From: Lederbergia citri
Lineage (GTDB): Bacteria; Bacillota; Bacilli; Bacillales; Bacillaceae_C
Length of the DNA: 64,000 bases
Assembly: GCF_018343625.1 (NCBI RefSeq)
Contig: NZ_JAGYPG010000003.1
Location: forward strand, 3,102-67,101
Direction: 5' to 3'
Part shown: positions 1-8,844 of the stretch, piece by piece
How the letters are laid out: each line of letters starts with the position of its first letter
How positions within the stretch are numbered: the stretch's first letter is position 1
Made by a program: the position numbers and the translations under genes
Notes under the pieces: generated by a model
What the model was told of the DNA's origin: nothing
Databases searched by the model: none
The model's input: only the letters and a program-made list of their open reading frames with translations

Positions 1-135
1 AAGCCCCCCTCAAGATGAGATTTCCCATCGCGCAAGCGAGTAAGATCCCTGAAAGATGATCAGGTTGATAGGTCCGGTGTGGAAGTGTGGCGACACATGG
101 AGCTGACGGATACTAATCGATCGAGGACTTAATCA
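1..135 (+). rRNA. 23S ribosomal RNA, 3' end (partial)
   Basis: The window opens inside the last helices of 23S rRNA. The conserved stretches GTGTGGAAGTGTGGCGACAC and GGAGCTGACGGATACTAATC, followed by the terminal CGAGGACTTAATC, are typical of the extreme 3' end of Bacillus 23S. A 5S gene and a tRNA cluster follow on the same strand, as in Bacillaceae rrn operons. The exact mature 3' end is estimated from conservation and may be off by a few bases. Confidence 0.95.
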
Positions 136-236
136 AATACGGTTTGCCTTCTCTATTATTTGGTTTTGAGGGAATGAAAGATTTCTCTTGAAAAATACAT
201 AAAACATATTATAATAAAATATGTCGATTATGAATT

Positions 237-353
<117 letters not shown>

Positions 354-365
354 AAGACCTATCAT

Positions 366-440
366 TCCGCAGTAGCTCAGTGGTAGAGCTATCGGCTGTT
401 AACCGATCGGTCGTAGGTTCGAATCCTACCTGCGGAGCCA
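366..440 (+). tRNA. tRNA-Asn (GTT)
   Basis: Full cloverleaf with acceptor TCCGCAG/CTGCGGA, T-loop GGTTCGAATCC and anticodon GTT in loop CTGTTAA. The 3' CCA is encoded. First tRNA after the 5S gene. Confidence 0.97.
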
Positions 441-441
441 T

Positions 442-514
442 GCTTCCATAGCTCAGTTGGTAGAGTGCATCCATGGTAAGGATGAGGTCACCGGTTCAAG
501 CCCGGTTGGAAGCT
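442..514 (+). tRNA. tRNA-Thr (GGT)
   Basis: Acceptor GCTTCCA pairs with TGGAAGC, and the anticodon loop ATGGTAA gives GGT. After discriminator T514 the sequence reads TCCA rather than CCA, so the tail does not appear to be encoded directly at position 74. Confidence 0.95.
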
Positions 515-535
515 TCCAATGAAGAATAATATAAT

Positions 536-610
536 GGCCCCTTGGTCAAGCGGTTAAGACACCGCCCTTTCACGGCGGTAACACGGGTTCGAATCCCGTA
601 GGGGTCACCA
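536..610 (+). tRNA. tRNA-Glu (TTC)
   Basis: Acceptor GGCCCCT pairs with AGGGGTC, the anticodon loop CTTTCAC gives TTC, the T-arm is GGTTCGAATCC, and the terminal CCA is encoded. Confidence 0.96.
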
Positions 611-635
611 TTTTTAATAATATGCGCAAAATATT

Positions 636-711
636 GGAGGATTAGCTCAGCTGGGAGAGCATCTGCCTTACAAGCAGAGGGTCGGCGGTTCGAACCCGTC
701 ATCCTCCACCA
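636..711 (+). tRNA. tRNA-Val (TAC)
   Basis: Acceptor GGAGGAT pairs with ATCCTCC, the anticodon loop CTTACAA gives TAC, and CCA is encoded at 709-711. Confidence 0.96.
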
Positions 712-716
712 TGTTT

Positions 717-792
<76 letters not shown>

Positions 793-809
793 TTTTTTTT
801 TTTTATTTC

Positions 810-894
810 GGTGGGGTAGCGAAGTGGCTAAACGCGGCGGACTGTAAATCCGCTCCCTCCGGGTTCGGCGGTTCGAATCCGTCCCCCACCACCA
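810..894 (+). tRNA. tRNA-Tyr (GTA)
   Basis: Class II tRNA with a long variable arm (CTCCCTCCGGGTTCGG region). The anticodon loop contains GTA, the acceptor GGTGGGG pairs with CCCCACC, and CCA is encoded. Confidence 0.96.
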
Positions 895-959
895 TTTACA
901 TAAAATATGGATACATTTCTGATAAGTGGGTATTATACATAGTATCAATTTTTATCCGA

Positions 960-1034
960 TGGGCTATAGCCAAGCGGTAAGGCAACGGACTTTGACTCCG
1001 TCATTCGTTGGTTCGAATCCAGCTAGCCCAGCCA
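960..1034 (+). tRNA. tRNA-Gln (TTG)
   Basis: Acceptor TGGGCTA pairs with TAGCCCA, the anticodon loop CTTTGAC gives TTG, and CCA is encoded at 1032-1034. Confidence 0.96.
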
Positions 1035-1035
1035 T

Positions 1036-1108
1036 GAGCCATTAGCTCAGTCGGTAGAGCATCTGACTTTTAATCAGAGGGTCGCAGGTTCGAATCCTGC
1101 ATGGCTCA
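1036..1108 (+). tRNA. tRNA-Lys (TTT)
   Basis: Acceptor GAGCCAT pairs with ATGGCTC, the anticodon loop CTTTTAA gives TTT, and the discriminator is A1108. CCA is not encoded (TTA follows). Confidence 0.95.
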
Positions 1109-1177
1109 TTATCCATCTCGTTAACAGTTGCTTTGATTCTTCAAGGCTTCTTTTTCGTTACGTACCTTTTTAATAGG

Positions 1178-1253
1178 GGGGCCTTAGCTCAGCTGGGAGA
1201 GCGCCTGCTTTGCACGCAGGAGGTCAGCGGTTCGATCCCGCTAGGCTCCACCA
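1178..1253 (+). tRNA. tRNA-Ala (TGC)
   Basis: Acceptor GGGGCCT pairs with AGGCTCC and includes the alanine identity pair G3-U70. The anticodon loop TTTGCAC gives TGC and CCA is encoded. Last tRNA of the cluster. Confidence 0.97.
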
Positions 1254-1262
1254 ACAACAATT

Positions 1263-1913
1263 TTAAAAAACAGTATGTCCTGGACTTTGTTCAGGGCTTT
1301 TTGTTTTATTCTTATATGGATAAAAAGACAAATTTAAAATAATCCATTGGAACAGTGTTAATATAACCCCAATCTGATCATAATCCAAAACTCTTAGTGT
1401 AATAAGTTGCAATGGAAAGATTAGCAAAAAGATAATCAACATTACTCTGTTGCTCTTCATCCAAGGTATCTTTTCTTTTGGACGTTTTTTCTTAAAATCT
1501 CGAATAATCCAAATGGTAGCCAAACATAAAAAAAGTATATCTATTGGGAATAGGATGTTTCCAATAGCAAATTCTGTTCCTAAAGTGTCCCCCTTAAAAT
1601 AAATAGTTTCTGTGGAAAAAAACATTGAAGCAGATTCAATTATCAACAACAAAAGCCATATTAACAAAAGCCAGTGAAAAGGCTTTTGAGCTCCTCGCCA
1701 TCCTAAAAAGATTACGGACAACAATACAGAAACAAATAAAAATAATAGCCAGTAATCACCGTAGATCCCGCTGCCTCCAATGCCCAACCACCCCGACCAT
1801 GTATACGAGGAACCATCAAAGAAGCCTCTTATAATTGGTAGCCAGAACGTAAATCCACTCACCATTACATACAAAAGAATTAAGCGTAAAAGAAAATTGG
1901 AACGCTTTTTCAT
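1263..1913 (-). CDS. hypothetical six-TM membrane protein
   Basis: A 216-residue protein with about six hydrophobic segments (near residues 8-30, 52-70, 78-96, 118-140, 158-175 and 180-197) separated by short basic loops. I recognise no family motif. The start is supported by GGAGAG upstream of the ATG at 1913. The 3' end runs convergently into the terminator of the tRNA operon. It stands alone between that operon and rocF. Function unknown. Confidence 0.7.
   Translation of the reverse strand: MKKRSNFLLRLILLYVMVSGFTFWLPIIRGFFDGSSYTWSGWLGIGGSGIYGDYWLLFLFVSVLLSVIFLGWRGAQKPFHWLLLIWLLLLIIESASMFFSTETIYFKGDTLGTEFAIGNILFPIDILFLCLATIWIIRDFKKKRPKEKIPWMKSNRVMLIIFLLIFPLQLITLRVLDYDQIGVILTLFQWIILNLSFYPYKNKTKSPEQSPGHTVF
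1278..1308 (+). terminator. intrinsic terminator of the rrn/tRNA operon
   Basis: A 7-bp stem (TCCTGGA 1278-1284 with TTCAGGG 1290-1296) is followed by CTTTTTGTTTT. It lies 25 nt after tRNA-Ala and overlaps the last codons of the convergent membrane gene. Confidence 0.75.
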
Positions 1914-2076
1914 TTAAGATCTCTCTCCTCTGCATTATTGCACTGTTAGCTTATTTCAAGATTCGAATGTTAATTACCTCTATTTTTTTAGTGCATATAT
2001 ATACAAAAAAATGTTGAGTTGAGCCATAGCTATTAAAAAAGTTATGATGATTATAAAAAGGGATGGAGGAAAACCT

Positions 2077-2973
2077 ATGAAAAAGATTTCAATATTAGGT
2101 GTTCCCATGGATCTTGGACAAACACGGCGAGGGGTAGATATGGGGCCAAGTGCGATTAGATATGCAGGGGTCTTAAATCGACTTGAGAAATTGGATTACG
2201 ATGTTGAGGATATAGGCGATATCGCTGTCAAAGTCGATAATCATGAAGAAGAAAACCATACAGTATTGAAAAATTTGAAAGCGATTGCAAAAATTAGTGA
2301 AGAAATAGCACTTTCTATTCAAAATATAATCGAAAATAAACGATTTCCGCTATTATTTGGAGGGGATCATAGTATAGCTATTGGCACAATTGCTGGGATT
2401 AGTAAATATTATAAAAATCTTGGAGTTATTTGGTTTGATGCCCACGGCGATTTGAATACGGAGGAAACGTCACCGTCAGGGAATATTCATGGAATGCCTC
2501 TTGCAGCTAGTATGGGTTTTGGTCATCCTTTGCTTACAGGCATTGGAGGCTATAGTCCGAAAGTAAACCCGGAGAACGTTGTCATCATCGGTGCAAGGGA
2601 TTTAGATAAAGGAGAAAGAGAGCTTATTAAGAGTAAAAACATTAAAGTTTTTACAATGCACGAAATTGACCGTTTAGGAATGACGAGGGTCATGGAAGAA
2701 TCTATTGATCTTCTAAAAAAGAAAACGGATGGTGTCCATTTATCTGTTGATTTAGATGCACTTGATCCTCATGATGCTCCAGGAGTCGGAACTCCGGTTT
2801 TAGGGGGGATAAGCTATCGAGAAAGTCATTTAGCAATGGAGATGCTTGAAGAAACAAAGCTCATTACTTCTGCCGAATTCGTGGAAGTTAACCCAATTTT
2901 AGATGAAAGGAATAAAACAGCTGAAGTGGCCGTTGCCTTAATGGGTTCATTGTTTGGAGAAAAATTATTATAA
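2077..2973 (+). CDS. rocF: arginase
   Basis: Arginase hydrolyses L-arginine to ornithine and urea in the cytoplasm, the first step of the Roc arginine-use pathway. The manganese-binding motifs of the ureohydrolase family are all visible: GGDHS (about residues 98-102), DAHGD (about 126-130) and SVDLDALDP (about 227-235). The ATG at 2077 follows GATGGAGGA at the right distance and gives MKKISILGVPMD and 298 residues, close to B. subtilis RocF. An in-frame ATG at 2044 lacks a ribosome site. The position just before sigW matches the Bacillus order. No clear SigL -24/-12 promoter was seen upstream. Confidence 0.95.
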   Translation: MKKISILGVPMDLGQTRRGVDMGPSAIRYAGVLNRLEKLDYDVEDIGDIAVKVDNHEEENHTVLKNLKAIAKISEEIALSIQNIIENKRFPLLFGGDHSIAIGTIAGISKYYKNLGVIWFDAHGDLNTEETSPSGNIHGMPLAASMGFGHPLLTGIGGYSPKVNPENVVIIGARDLDKGERELIKSKNIKVFTMHEIDRLGMTRVMEESIDLLKKKTDGVHLSVDLDALDPHDAPGVGTPVLGGISYRESHLAMEMLEETKLITSAEFVEVNPILDERNKTAEVAVALMGSLFGEKLL

Positions 2974-2983
2974 AAAAGTAATA

Positions 2984-3066
2984 GCAGTGGTTTGTAGGTC
3001 GCTAGATTACCTTTTCCCTGAACTTAGGTCGCTAGATTACCTTTTCCCTGAACTACAGACCACTGC
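2984..3066 (-). terminator. long-loop stem at the 3' end of the Spo0E-like gene
   Basis: GCAGTGGTTTGTAG (2984-2997) pairs with CTACAGACCACTGC (3053-3066), 14 bp with one wobble. Read on the minus strand a T-rich run follows (complement of TAAAAAAGTA), so it can terminate minus-strand transcription. One arm lies in the last codons of the Spo0E-like gene. The 55-nt loop is almost entirely the 30-bp tandem duplication described separately. Confidence 0.55.
2995..3054. repeat. perfect 30-bp tandem duplication
   Basis: Two identical 30-bp units (2995-3024 and 3025-3054) start TAGGTCGCTAGATTACC and end TTTTCCCTGAACT. They fill the loop of the stem 2984-3066 and carry the stop codon and last residues of the minus-strand Spo0E-like gene, which reads into the second unit. 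Confidence 0.95.
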
Positions 3067-3210
3067 ATGATATTTGTTTAAAAGTTTATCTAGTTCGTAG
3101 CTTAGTTTAACTACACGTTCATCCAAAAAGGATGAGGATAAGCCAAGTTCCACCATTTTAGTTCGATGAGATTCAATTTTTACTAATAAGTCTTCTGCCT
3201 CCAATCGCAC
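3037..3210 (-). CDS. Spo0E-family aspartyl-phosphate phosphatase-like protein
   Basis: Small acidic/basic helical protein of 57 residues. Spo0E-like proteins dephosphorylate Spo0A~P and delay sporulation. The core ...SSSFLDERVVKLSYELDKLL resembles the family's S-x-x-L-D ... S-x-x-L-D pattern, and the length fits. The GTG at 3210 is preferred because AAGGAG precedes it by six bases; an in-frame ATG at 3225 overlaps that ribosome site. The C-terminus (VVCSSGKR) is encoded partly by the 30-bp duplicated unit, so the original tail may have differed. The family call rests on pattern recognition only. Confidence 0.7.
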   Translation of the reverse strand: MRLEAEDLLVKIESHRTKMVELGLSSSFLDERVVKLSYELDKLLNKYHAVVCSSGKR

Positions 3211-3345
3211 TCGAGTCTCCTTCATATTATTTTTATCATCTGTATATCCATTTTACAAAATATTAAACAACAAGTTGCAAAATTTGTTAAGATAGAGGTA
3301 ATGAGAATTTTGTCGATAAAAACTTGAGGGGTCAATTATAATAAG

Positions 3346-3371
3346 TGAAACCTTTTTTATATTCATACGTA
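3346..3371 (+). promoter_or_regulatory. SigW-type autoregulatory promoter
   Basis: TGAAAC (3346-3351) and CGTA (3368-3371) are separated by exactly 16 bases, the consensus arrangement for SigW promoters in Bacillus. It sits 39 nt before the sigW start, which fits known autoregulation. Confidence 0.9.
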
Positions 3372-3409
3372 TGAATGGATAACCGCATAGAGCGGGAGGT
3401 AGAGAGAGA

Positions 3410-3973
3410 ATGGATGCAATTGTAAATCAAAGAGTTAGGGATGTATTAAAGGGCGATCAGGAAGCATTTGGGGAAATCGTGGAATTATTTAAAGATAAAG
3501 TGTTTCATTTATGCTATCGAATGCTCGGAAATCGACATGAAGCCGAAGATATCGCGCAAGAAGCATTTGTAAGAGCTTATGTAAACATTCATAGTTTTAA
3601 TCAAGGTAGGAAATTTTCCACTTGGCTTTATAGAATTGCAACTAATCTCTGCATTGATCGGATTAGAAAAAAGAAGCCCGACTATTACCTTGATGCTGAA
3701 CTGGCTGGTACGGAAGGATTGACGATGTATTCTCAAATCGCTGCTGAGGGAAAATCTCCTGATTCCGAAGTAGAGACGATAGAACTCCAAGAGAGGGTTC
3801 AACAGGAAATTCTCCGCCTCCCTGATAAATATAGGATTGTAATAATATTGAGATATATTGATGATCTCTCGTTAAATGAGATCAGCGAGGTCTTGGAAAT
3901 GCCGATCGGAACGGTCAAAACTCGAATACACCGTGCGCGGGAAGCGCTTCGAAAGCAATTGAACCATTTGTAG
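3410..3973 (+). CDS. sigW: ECF RNA polymerase sigma factor SigW
   Basis: Directs RNA polymerase to cell-envelope-stress and antimicrobial-resistance promoters. The protein has 187 residues, as in B. subtilis. Region 2 (about residues 20-95) contains GNRHEAEDIAQEAFVRAYVN and FSTWLYRIATNLCIDRIRKK, and region 4 (about 130-185) contains RLPDKYRIVIILRYIDDLS and an HTH ending PIGTVKTRIHRAREALRKQL. The ATG at 3410 follows GGGAGGT. The upstream SigW promoter, the downstream rsiW and the rocF neighbourhood support the specific assignment. Confidence 0.95.
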   Translation: MDAIVNQRVRDVLKGDQEAFGEIVELFKDKVFHLCYRMLGNRHEAEDIAQEAFVRAYVNIHSFNQGRKFSTWLYRIATNLCIDRIRKKKPDYYLDAELAGTEGLTMYSQIAAEGKSPDSEVETIELQERVQQEILRLPDKYRIVIILRYIDDLSLNEISEVLEMPIGTVKTRIHRAREALRKQLNHL

Positions 3974-3989
3974 AAAGGTGAGAAGGAAA

Positions 3990-4610
3990 GTGAAGGCATG
4001 TCCAGAAGAGATTATTCTCTATATGCAAGAGTCTTTAGATAGTGACCTATCTCATGATAAAGAACAAATATTAAAAGATCACTTGCAAAAATGCCCAGAA
4101 TGTCAAAAACATTTTCAAGAACTAAAAAGAATAGAAGCCTATATAAAAAGCCCGTCACATATACGAGTTTCCAGCGGATTTACTACTGGTGTCATGGCGA
4201 GGTTACCGAAAGAAAAAAGCAGTGCAGGTGTAAAGCGCTGGTTGCGCAATCATCCCATTTTAGCAGCAGCCTCCCTATTCATACTCCTTATGGGAGGAAG
4301 CGTACTAAATATTTGGAATGATGATCAAAAGTTTTCTGTAACAAAACAACCTAATTTAATAGTTGAAAATGATACAGTGATCGTCCCTGAAGGTGAAGTA
4401 GTAAATGGGGACATAACAGTAAAAAATGGAAACCTTCGAATTGAGGGGAAGGTTAACGGCAATGTTACCATTATTAATGGTAAACGATATCTAGCTTCAG
4501 CTGGAGATGTTACAGGGGATATTGAAGAAATTAACCAAATTTTTGAATGGCTCTGGTATAAAATAAAAGATGGCGGCAAAAAAATAATTAACCTTTTTGA
4601 AGGCGAATAA
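3990..4610 (+). CDS. rsiW: anti-sigma-W factor RsiW
   Basis: Single-pass membrane protein that holds SigW until regulated proteolysis. The N-terminal ZAS zinc motif is visible as H-x3-C-x2-C (HLQKCPEC, about residues 30-37). One membrane segment (HPILAAASLFILLMGGSVLN) lies near residues 85-105. The extracytoplasmic part contains a short beta-rich tract (GDITVKNGNLRIEGKVNGNV). The GTG at 3990 gives MKACPEEI, matching the family start, with AAAGGTGA eight bases upstream; the GTG at 3978 lies too close to it. It follows sigW by 16 nt and is co-transcribed. Confidence 0.93.
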   Translation: MKACPEEIILYMQESLDSDLSHDKEQILKDHLQKCPECQKHFQELKRIEAYIKSPSHIRVSSGFTTGVMARLPKEKSSAGVKRWLRNHPILAAASLFILLMGGSVLNIWNDDQKFSVTKQPNLIVENDTVIVPEGEVVNGDITVKNGNLRIEGKVNGNVTIINGKRYLASAGDVTGDIEEINQIFEWLWYKIKDGGKKIINLFEGE

Positions 4611-4620
4611 GTAAGAATAA

Positions 4621-4646
4621 AAGGATTGCACTTGCAATCCTTTTTT
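4621..4646 (+). terminator. intrinsic terminator after rsiW
   Basis: Perfect stem AAGGATTGCA/TGCAATCCTT with a CT loop is followed by TTTTTT. Confidence 0.92.
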
Positions 4647-4670
4647 CATCTTGTTACATTCTTATCCATG

Positions 4671-4700
4671 TAGTTGGTTTCAGTAATAATATGTTATAAT
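4671..4700 (+). promoter_or_regulatory. candidate SigA promoter of the cdaA operon
   Basis: A perfect -10 TATAAT lies at 4695-4700. A weak -35 can be drawn as TAGTTG (18-base spacer) or TTGGTT (15-base spacer). It lies between the rsiW terminator and cdaA. Confidence 0.4.
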
Positions 4701-4771
4701 GGATTAGTTATTATCCATACTTTTAAGTGTAGAGTACTTCTGAATTTGAATAAATAGATGGAGGAAGTAAC

Positions 4772-5602
4772 ATGCCGTTTGCAGATCTTACCATCTTGGG
4801 TGTCTTATCTCACGTAGTGGACATTCTCCTCGTTTGGTTCGTTATATATAAAATGATTATGTTCATCCGGGGCACTAAAGCCGTCCAACTGTTAACAGGG
4901 ATTTTTGTCATCATCCTTGTTTGGATCTTAAGTGGTGTCCTTCATTTGAATACATTGAACATGCTAATGGAAACAGTGATGACATGGGGTTTTTTAGCGA
5001 TTATTATTATCTTCCAGCCTGAGTTAAGGCGTGCACTAGAGCAGCTTGGTCGAGGCAAGTTTTTTGCGAGAAGTGGAATTCAGGAAGAGGAAGAGCAGAA
5101 GAAAAGATTGGATGCTATTATAAATGCAGTTAATTATATGGCAAAAAGACGAATTGGCGCTCTCATTTCTATTGAAAAAGAAACAGGAATGGGGGACTAT
5201 ATTGAAACAGGAATTCCCCTACATTCAAATGTAACCCATGAACTATTAATTAATATTTTTATACCGAATACTCCACTTCACGATGGAGCCGTGATTATAC
5301 AAAAAACGCAGATTGCTGCTGCTGCCTGTTATCTTCCCTTGTCGGAAAGTCCCTTTATCTCTAAAGAGCTGGGGACAAGGCATAGAGCAGCACTTGGTAT
5401 TAGTGAAGTAACAGATTGTTTAACGATAGTTGTTTCTGAGGAAACGGGTGACATATCTGTTACAAAAAATGGCGAATTACTACGGGATTTATCGTTAGAG
5501 CAATTTCAAGCAGTATTAGAAAAAGAACTCACAGACGATAACAAATCAAAACAGTCTTCCTCATCCATTTGGAAAAGAAGGGAGAAGACAAAGAATGGAT
5601 AA
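4772..5602 (+). CDS. cdaA: membrane diadenylate cyclase CdaA (DacA)
   Basis: Makes cyclic di-AMP from two ATP; the nucleotide controls potassium and osmolyte transport and cell-wall balance. Three N-terminal membrane segments (about residues 8-95) precede a DisA_N/DAC domain with the active-site motifs LHDGAVII (about 169-176) and GTRHRAALG (about 205-213). Length is 276 residues. GGAGG precedes the ATG at 4772. The stop overlaps the start of cdaR by eight bases, and glmM follows, the conserved cdaA-cdaR-glmM operon in which both neighbours act on the cyclase. Confidence 0.96.
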   Translation: MPFADLTILGVLSHVVDILLVWFVIYKMIMFIRGTKAVQLLTGIFVIILVWILSGVLHLNTLNMLMETVMTWGFLAIIIIFQPELRRALEQLGRGKFFARSGIQEEEEQKKRLDAIINAVNYMAKRRIGALISIEKETGMGDYIETGIPLHSNVTHELLINIFIPNTPLHDGAVIIQKTQIAAAACYLPLSESPFISKELGTRHRAALGISEVTDCLTIVVSEETGDISVTKNGELLRDLSLEQFQAVLEKELTDDNKSKQSSSSIWKRREKTKNG

Positions 5603-6839
5603 ATTTATGGAAAATCCTTGGTTTGTTAGAATCATATCGATGTTGTTAGCCATTTTACTTTTCGTTACAGCTAATGATTATTTCGGAGGAAAAGATACTG
5701 GAACAATGCCGAACGATATGGAAAATGCTAATACTGATACGATAACAAACGTACCTGTTGAAGTGTATTACGATTCCGAGAACCTCGTCGTCACAGGAAT
5801 ACCTAAAACAGTTGATGTGAAGATTGAAGGACAGAGGAGATTTGTAGAAGCAACGAAAAGACAAAGAGATTTTACAGTTTATGTTGATTTATCTGACGTA
5901 CAAATAGGACAACATCGTGTTCAAATTTTATATAAAGATATCTCTGATAAATTAAAAGTTAATATAGAACCTGCTTACGCAGATATTTCAGTTCAAGAAA
6001 AAGTAACGAAAGAATTCGGAGTAGAAGCAGAGTTTAATCGCAGTATACTTGCAGAAGGATTTGAAGCTGAGCGCCCTGATGTAGAACCTAAAACAGTGAA
6101 AATTACAGGGGCCAAGGATGTTATTGAAAAAATTTCGTACGTGAAAGCTACCATTGACGCAAGTGGTTTAATTAATGATACCATTCGACAATATGCAAAA
6201 GTGACGGTTCTTGACCGAGAATTGAACAAGCTTGATGTATGGGTCGAACCTGAATCTGTTTTAGTAACGATTCCGGTTACAAATCCTAGAAAAAATGTTC
6301 CAATAAAGATTAATACAACTGGCACACCACCGGATGATATCAATATTAAAACAATCAGTACTGTCACACCTGAAGTGATGATATTTGGAAGAACTGAAGT
6401 TTTACAAAATGTCGATGAGCTTGAAGTGACAGTGGATGTTAGTGGTATTCGTGAAGATACCGAAATCGAAGTTCCAATTAAATATCCGCTTGGCGTTAAC
6501 AAAATAACGCCGGATAAAATAAAGGTCAAAATTCTGGCAGAGAAAAAGCTAGAAGAAAGAACTTTAAAGGATGTAAAAATAGAAAGTAAAGGGCTTAGCT
6601 CTGACTTAAATATGGAGTTAGTATCCCCTGCAAATGGAACAGTTTCCCTAAAAGTTACTGGCGAAAAGGACACTCTAGAGAAAGCAATTAAAGGTGATTT
6701 CCATGTGATTTTAAATATGGATGGCCTTAAAGCTGGAGAACATGAAGTAGATTTAGTAGTTGATGGTTTAAATGATGTGCAATGGGAATTAACGGAAAAA
6801 AAGGTGAAAATACGGTTAACAGAAAAGGAAAATGTCTAA
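5595..6839 (+). CDS. cdaR: CdaA regulatory protein CdaR (YbbR)
   Basis: Membrane-anchored extracytoplasmic protein that modulates CdaA. One N-terminal membrane segment (RIISMLLAILLFVTAND, about residues 12-28) is followed by YbbR repeats of about 80-90 residues that begin near VPVEVYYDSENLVVTGIP, EFGVEAEFNRSILAEGF, VPIKINTTGTPPDDIN and LKDVKIESKGLSSDLNM. Length is 414 residues, somewhat shorter than the roughly 480 of B. subtilis YbbR. The ATG lies inside the last codons of cdaA, suggesting translational coupling. Confidence 0.94.
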   Translation: MDKFMENPWFVRIISMLLAILLFVTANDYFGGKDTGTMPNDMENANTDTITNVPVEVYYDSENLVVTGIPKTVDVKIEGQRRFVEATKRQRDFTVYVDLSDVQIGQHRVQILYKDISDKLKVNIEPAYADISVQEKVTKEFGVEAEFNRSILAEGFEAERPDVEPKTVKITGAKDVIEKISYVKATIDASGLINDTIRQYAKVTVLDRELNKLDVWVEPESVLVTIPVTNPRKNVPIKINTTGTPPDDINIKTISTVTPEVMIFGRTEVLQNVDELEVTVDVSGIREDTEIEVPIKYPLGVNKITPDKIKVKILAEKKLEERTLKDVKIESKGLSSDLNMELVSPANGTVSLKVTGEKDTLEKAIKGDFHVILNMDGLKAGEHEVDLVVDGLNDVQWELTEKKVKIRLTEKENV

Positions 6840-6873
6840 ATGAACTTTGTTCGAAGAAGGAGCGATAGATACA

Positions 6874-8223
6874 ATGGGTAAATATTTTGGAACTGATGGA
6901 GTAAGAGGGGTAGCAAATTCGGAGCTGACGCCGGAGTTGGCTTTTAAATTAGGTCGCTTTGGAGGTTATGTTCTAACAAAAAATTCAGATCGCCCTAAAA
7001 TTCTCATCGGCCGCGATACCCGGATTTCCGGTCACATGCTGGAAGGGGCTCTTGTATCGGGATTGTTATCAATTGGGGCGGAAGTCATGCGCTTAGGTGT
7101 GATTTCTACACCGGGAGTTGCCTATTTGACGAAAGCGTTAGGAGCCCAAGCTGGCGTCATGATTTCTGCTTCACACAATCCAGTCGCTGATAATGGAATC
7201 AAGTTTTTCGGACCAGATGGATTTAAATTGTCAGATGAGCAAGAAGAAGAAATCGAGGCTCTACTTGATTTAGAAGAAGATACCCTACCGCGACCAGTTG
7301 GGAAGGATCTTGGTCTTGTAAGTGATTATTTTGAAGGTGGACAAAAATATTTGCAATTCCTCAAGCAAACAGTAGATGAAGATTTCTCCGGTATTCACGT
7401 TGCGCTTGATTGTGCACATGGAGCTACATCATCATTGGCAACTCATCTGTTTGCAGACTTGGATGCAGATATTTCAACGATGGGCTCATCTCCAAACGGT
7501 TTGAATATTAATGACGGAGTCGGATCGACACATCCTGAAGCGTTAGCTACTTTTCTAAAAGAAAAAGGAGCAGATGTAGGTCTTGCATTCGATGGTGATG
7601 GAGACCGGGTCATAGCTATTGATGAAAATGGCGACATAGTGGACGGGGATTATATCCTGTACATATGTGCAAAGCATATGAATGAGGAAGCACGCCTAAA
7701 AGAATCAACTGTTGTTTCAACTGTCATGAGTAATCTAGGATATTACAAAGGCCTTGAACAACTAGGCATTAATAGTGCTCAAACTGCTGTAGGTGATCGC
7801 TACGTCGTTGAAGAAATGAAAAATAACGGATACAATCTCGGAGGAGAACAGTCCGGTCACATTATTTTCCTTGATTACAACACAACTGGTGACGGTCTTT
7901 TAACGGGAATACAACTTATCAATATTATGAAGCTTACTGGAAAGCCACTTTCAGAACTTGCGAGCGGCATGAAAAAATATCCGCAAAAGCTAGTGAACAT
8001 CCGTGTAACAGACAAACACCACGTAACAGACAATGAAAAGGTGAAGGCAATTATTGAACAAGTGGAGTCTGAAATGAATGGAAATGGACGGATCCTCGTT
8101 CGCCCATCGGGTACAGAACCACTCGTTCGTGTAATGGCTGAAGCCCCAACTAAAGAAGCATGCGAAGATTATGTTGATCGCATCTCCGCTGTCGTAGAAG
8201 CAGAAATGGGATTAAAAGAGTAA
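6874..8223 (+). CDS. glmM: phosphoglucosamine mutase GlmM
   Basis: Converts glucosamine-6-phosphate to glucosamine-1-phosphate for UDP-GlcNAc and peptidoglycan synthesis, and binds CdaA. The family signatures are all present: N-terminal YFGTDGVRG, the phosphoserine loop ISASHNP (about residues 98-104), the metal loop DGDGDR (about 240-245) and the phosphate-binding RPSGTEP (about 409-415). The ATG at 6874 gives MGKYFGTDG and 449 residues; GAAGGAG lies upstream. A TTG at 6847 would add nine non-conserved residues. glmS, normally next, is 23 kb away. Confidence 0.96.
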   Translation: MGKYFGTDGVRGVANSELTPELAFKLGRFGGYVLTKNSDRPKILIGRDTRISGHMLEGALVSGLLSIGAEVMRLGVISTPGVAYLTKALGAQAGVMISASHNPVADNGIKFFGPDGFKLSDEQEEEIEALLDLEEDTLPRPVGKDLGLVSDYFEGGQKYLQFLKQTVDEDFSGIHVALDCAHGATSSLATHLFADLDADISTMGSSPNGLNINDGVGSTHPEALATFLKEKGADVGLAFDGDGDRVIAIDENGDIVDGDYILYICAKHMNEEARLKESTVVSTVMSNLGYYKGLEQLGINSAQTAVGDRYVVEEMKNNGYNLGGEQSGHIIFLDYNTTGDGLLTGIQLINIMKLTGKPLSELASGMKKYPQKLVNIRVTDKHHVTDNEKVKAIIEQVESEMNGNGRILVRPSGTEPLVRVMAEAPTKEACEDYVDRISAVVEAEMGLKE

Positions 8224-8237
8224 TCGCTGTAGAAATT

Positions 8238-8284
8238 AAGATGCAAAAGAGTGTAGTTGAAGCTCGATTGCATCTTTTGTTTTG
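8238..8284 (+). terminator. intrinsic terminator after glmM
   Basis: Stem AAGATGCAA (8238-8246) pairs with TTGCATCTT (8268-8276), with a 21-base loop, followed by TTGTTTTG. Confidence 0.75.
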
Positions 8285-8335
8285 TTGGAGATGACGGCAC
8301 TGATTCGCTACGATCGTAGTAATTTTATTAATTGG

Positions 8336-8739
8336 TCTCGAATCCCATAATAATCGACGAAACTCAGTGCCTTTTCCATTTGGTCGAGAATCTGACACTA
8401 AATCTCGGTGAACATATTAATTTTTCCATTTGATCGAGAAATCGGAGATAATACTCGACGAAACTCAGTATCTTTTCCGTTTGGTCGGCAATTTGGCATT
8501 AATTCTCGATGAAACACTTTAGTTTTTCTATTTGGTCGAGAAATCGGAGATAATACTCGACGAAACTCAGTATCTTTTCCGTTTGGTCGAGAATTTGGCA
8601 TTAATTCTCGATGAAACACATTAATTTTTCTATTTGATCGAGAAATCGGAGATAATACTCGACGAAACTCATTAATTTACCAATTTCATCGAGAATCCCG
8701 AAATAATGGGCTTGACGAAACCGATCCATAATCTAATTT
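8336..8739. repeat. array 1 of 51-bp palindromic tandem repeats (about eight units)
   Basis: Units begin near 8336, 8384, 8434, 8485, 8536, 8587, 8638 and 8689, so the period is 51 bp (one unit is 50). Each unit has two 9-base arms around a 7-base centre, then GAAAC, then a T-rich spacer ending TTTGG or TTTGA. The unit at 8587 is a perfect inverted repeat, TCGAGAATT...AATTCTCGA. Two subtypes alternate, with centres TGGCATT and CGGAGAT. The array lies between convergent glmM and the flagellin gene. Frames through it stay open only because 51 is a multiple of three; I see no gene in 8285-8844. Confidence 0.93.
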
Positions 8740-8844
8740 TGTCTCACATTTAAGGCGCACTAACCTTTTATAAAAATAAGAAGTTAATAATTTTCAAAAC
8801 TAGATCATTACTACATCACTTAGTATATTTACCTAACTACAATA

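Noticed and set aside
1133..1342. Plus-strand frame covering tRNA-Ala
   Set aside because: It consists of tRNA and terminator sequence.
3509..3999. Minus-strand frames opposite sigW
   Set aside because: They are antisense shadows of a clearly conserved gene and have no ribosome sites.
8398..8619. Minus-strand open frame across repeat array 1 with 17-residue periodic protein
   Set aside because: The 51-bp unit is a multiple of three, so any stop-free frame stays open. No ribosome site or sensible start exists, and the palindromic DNA explains the pattern better.
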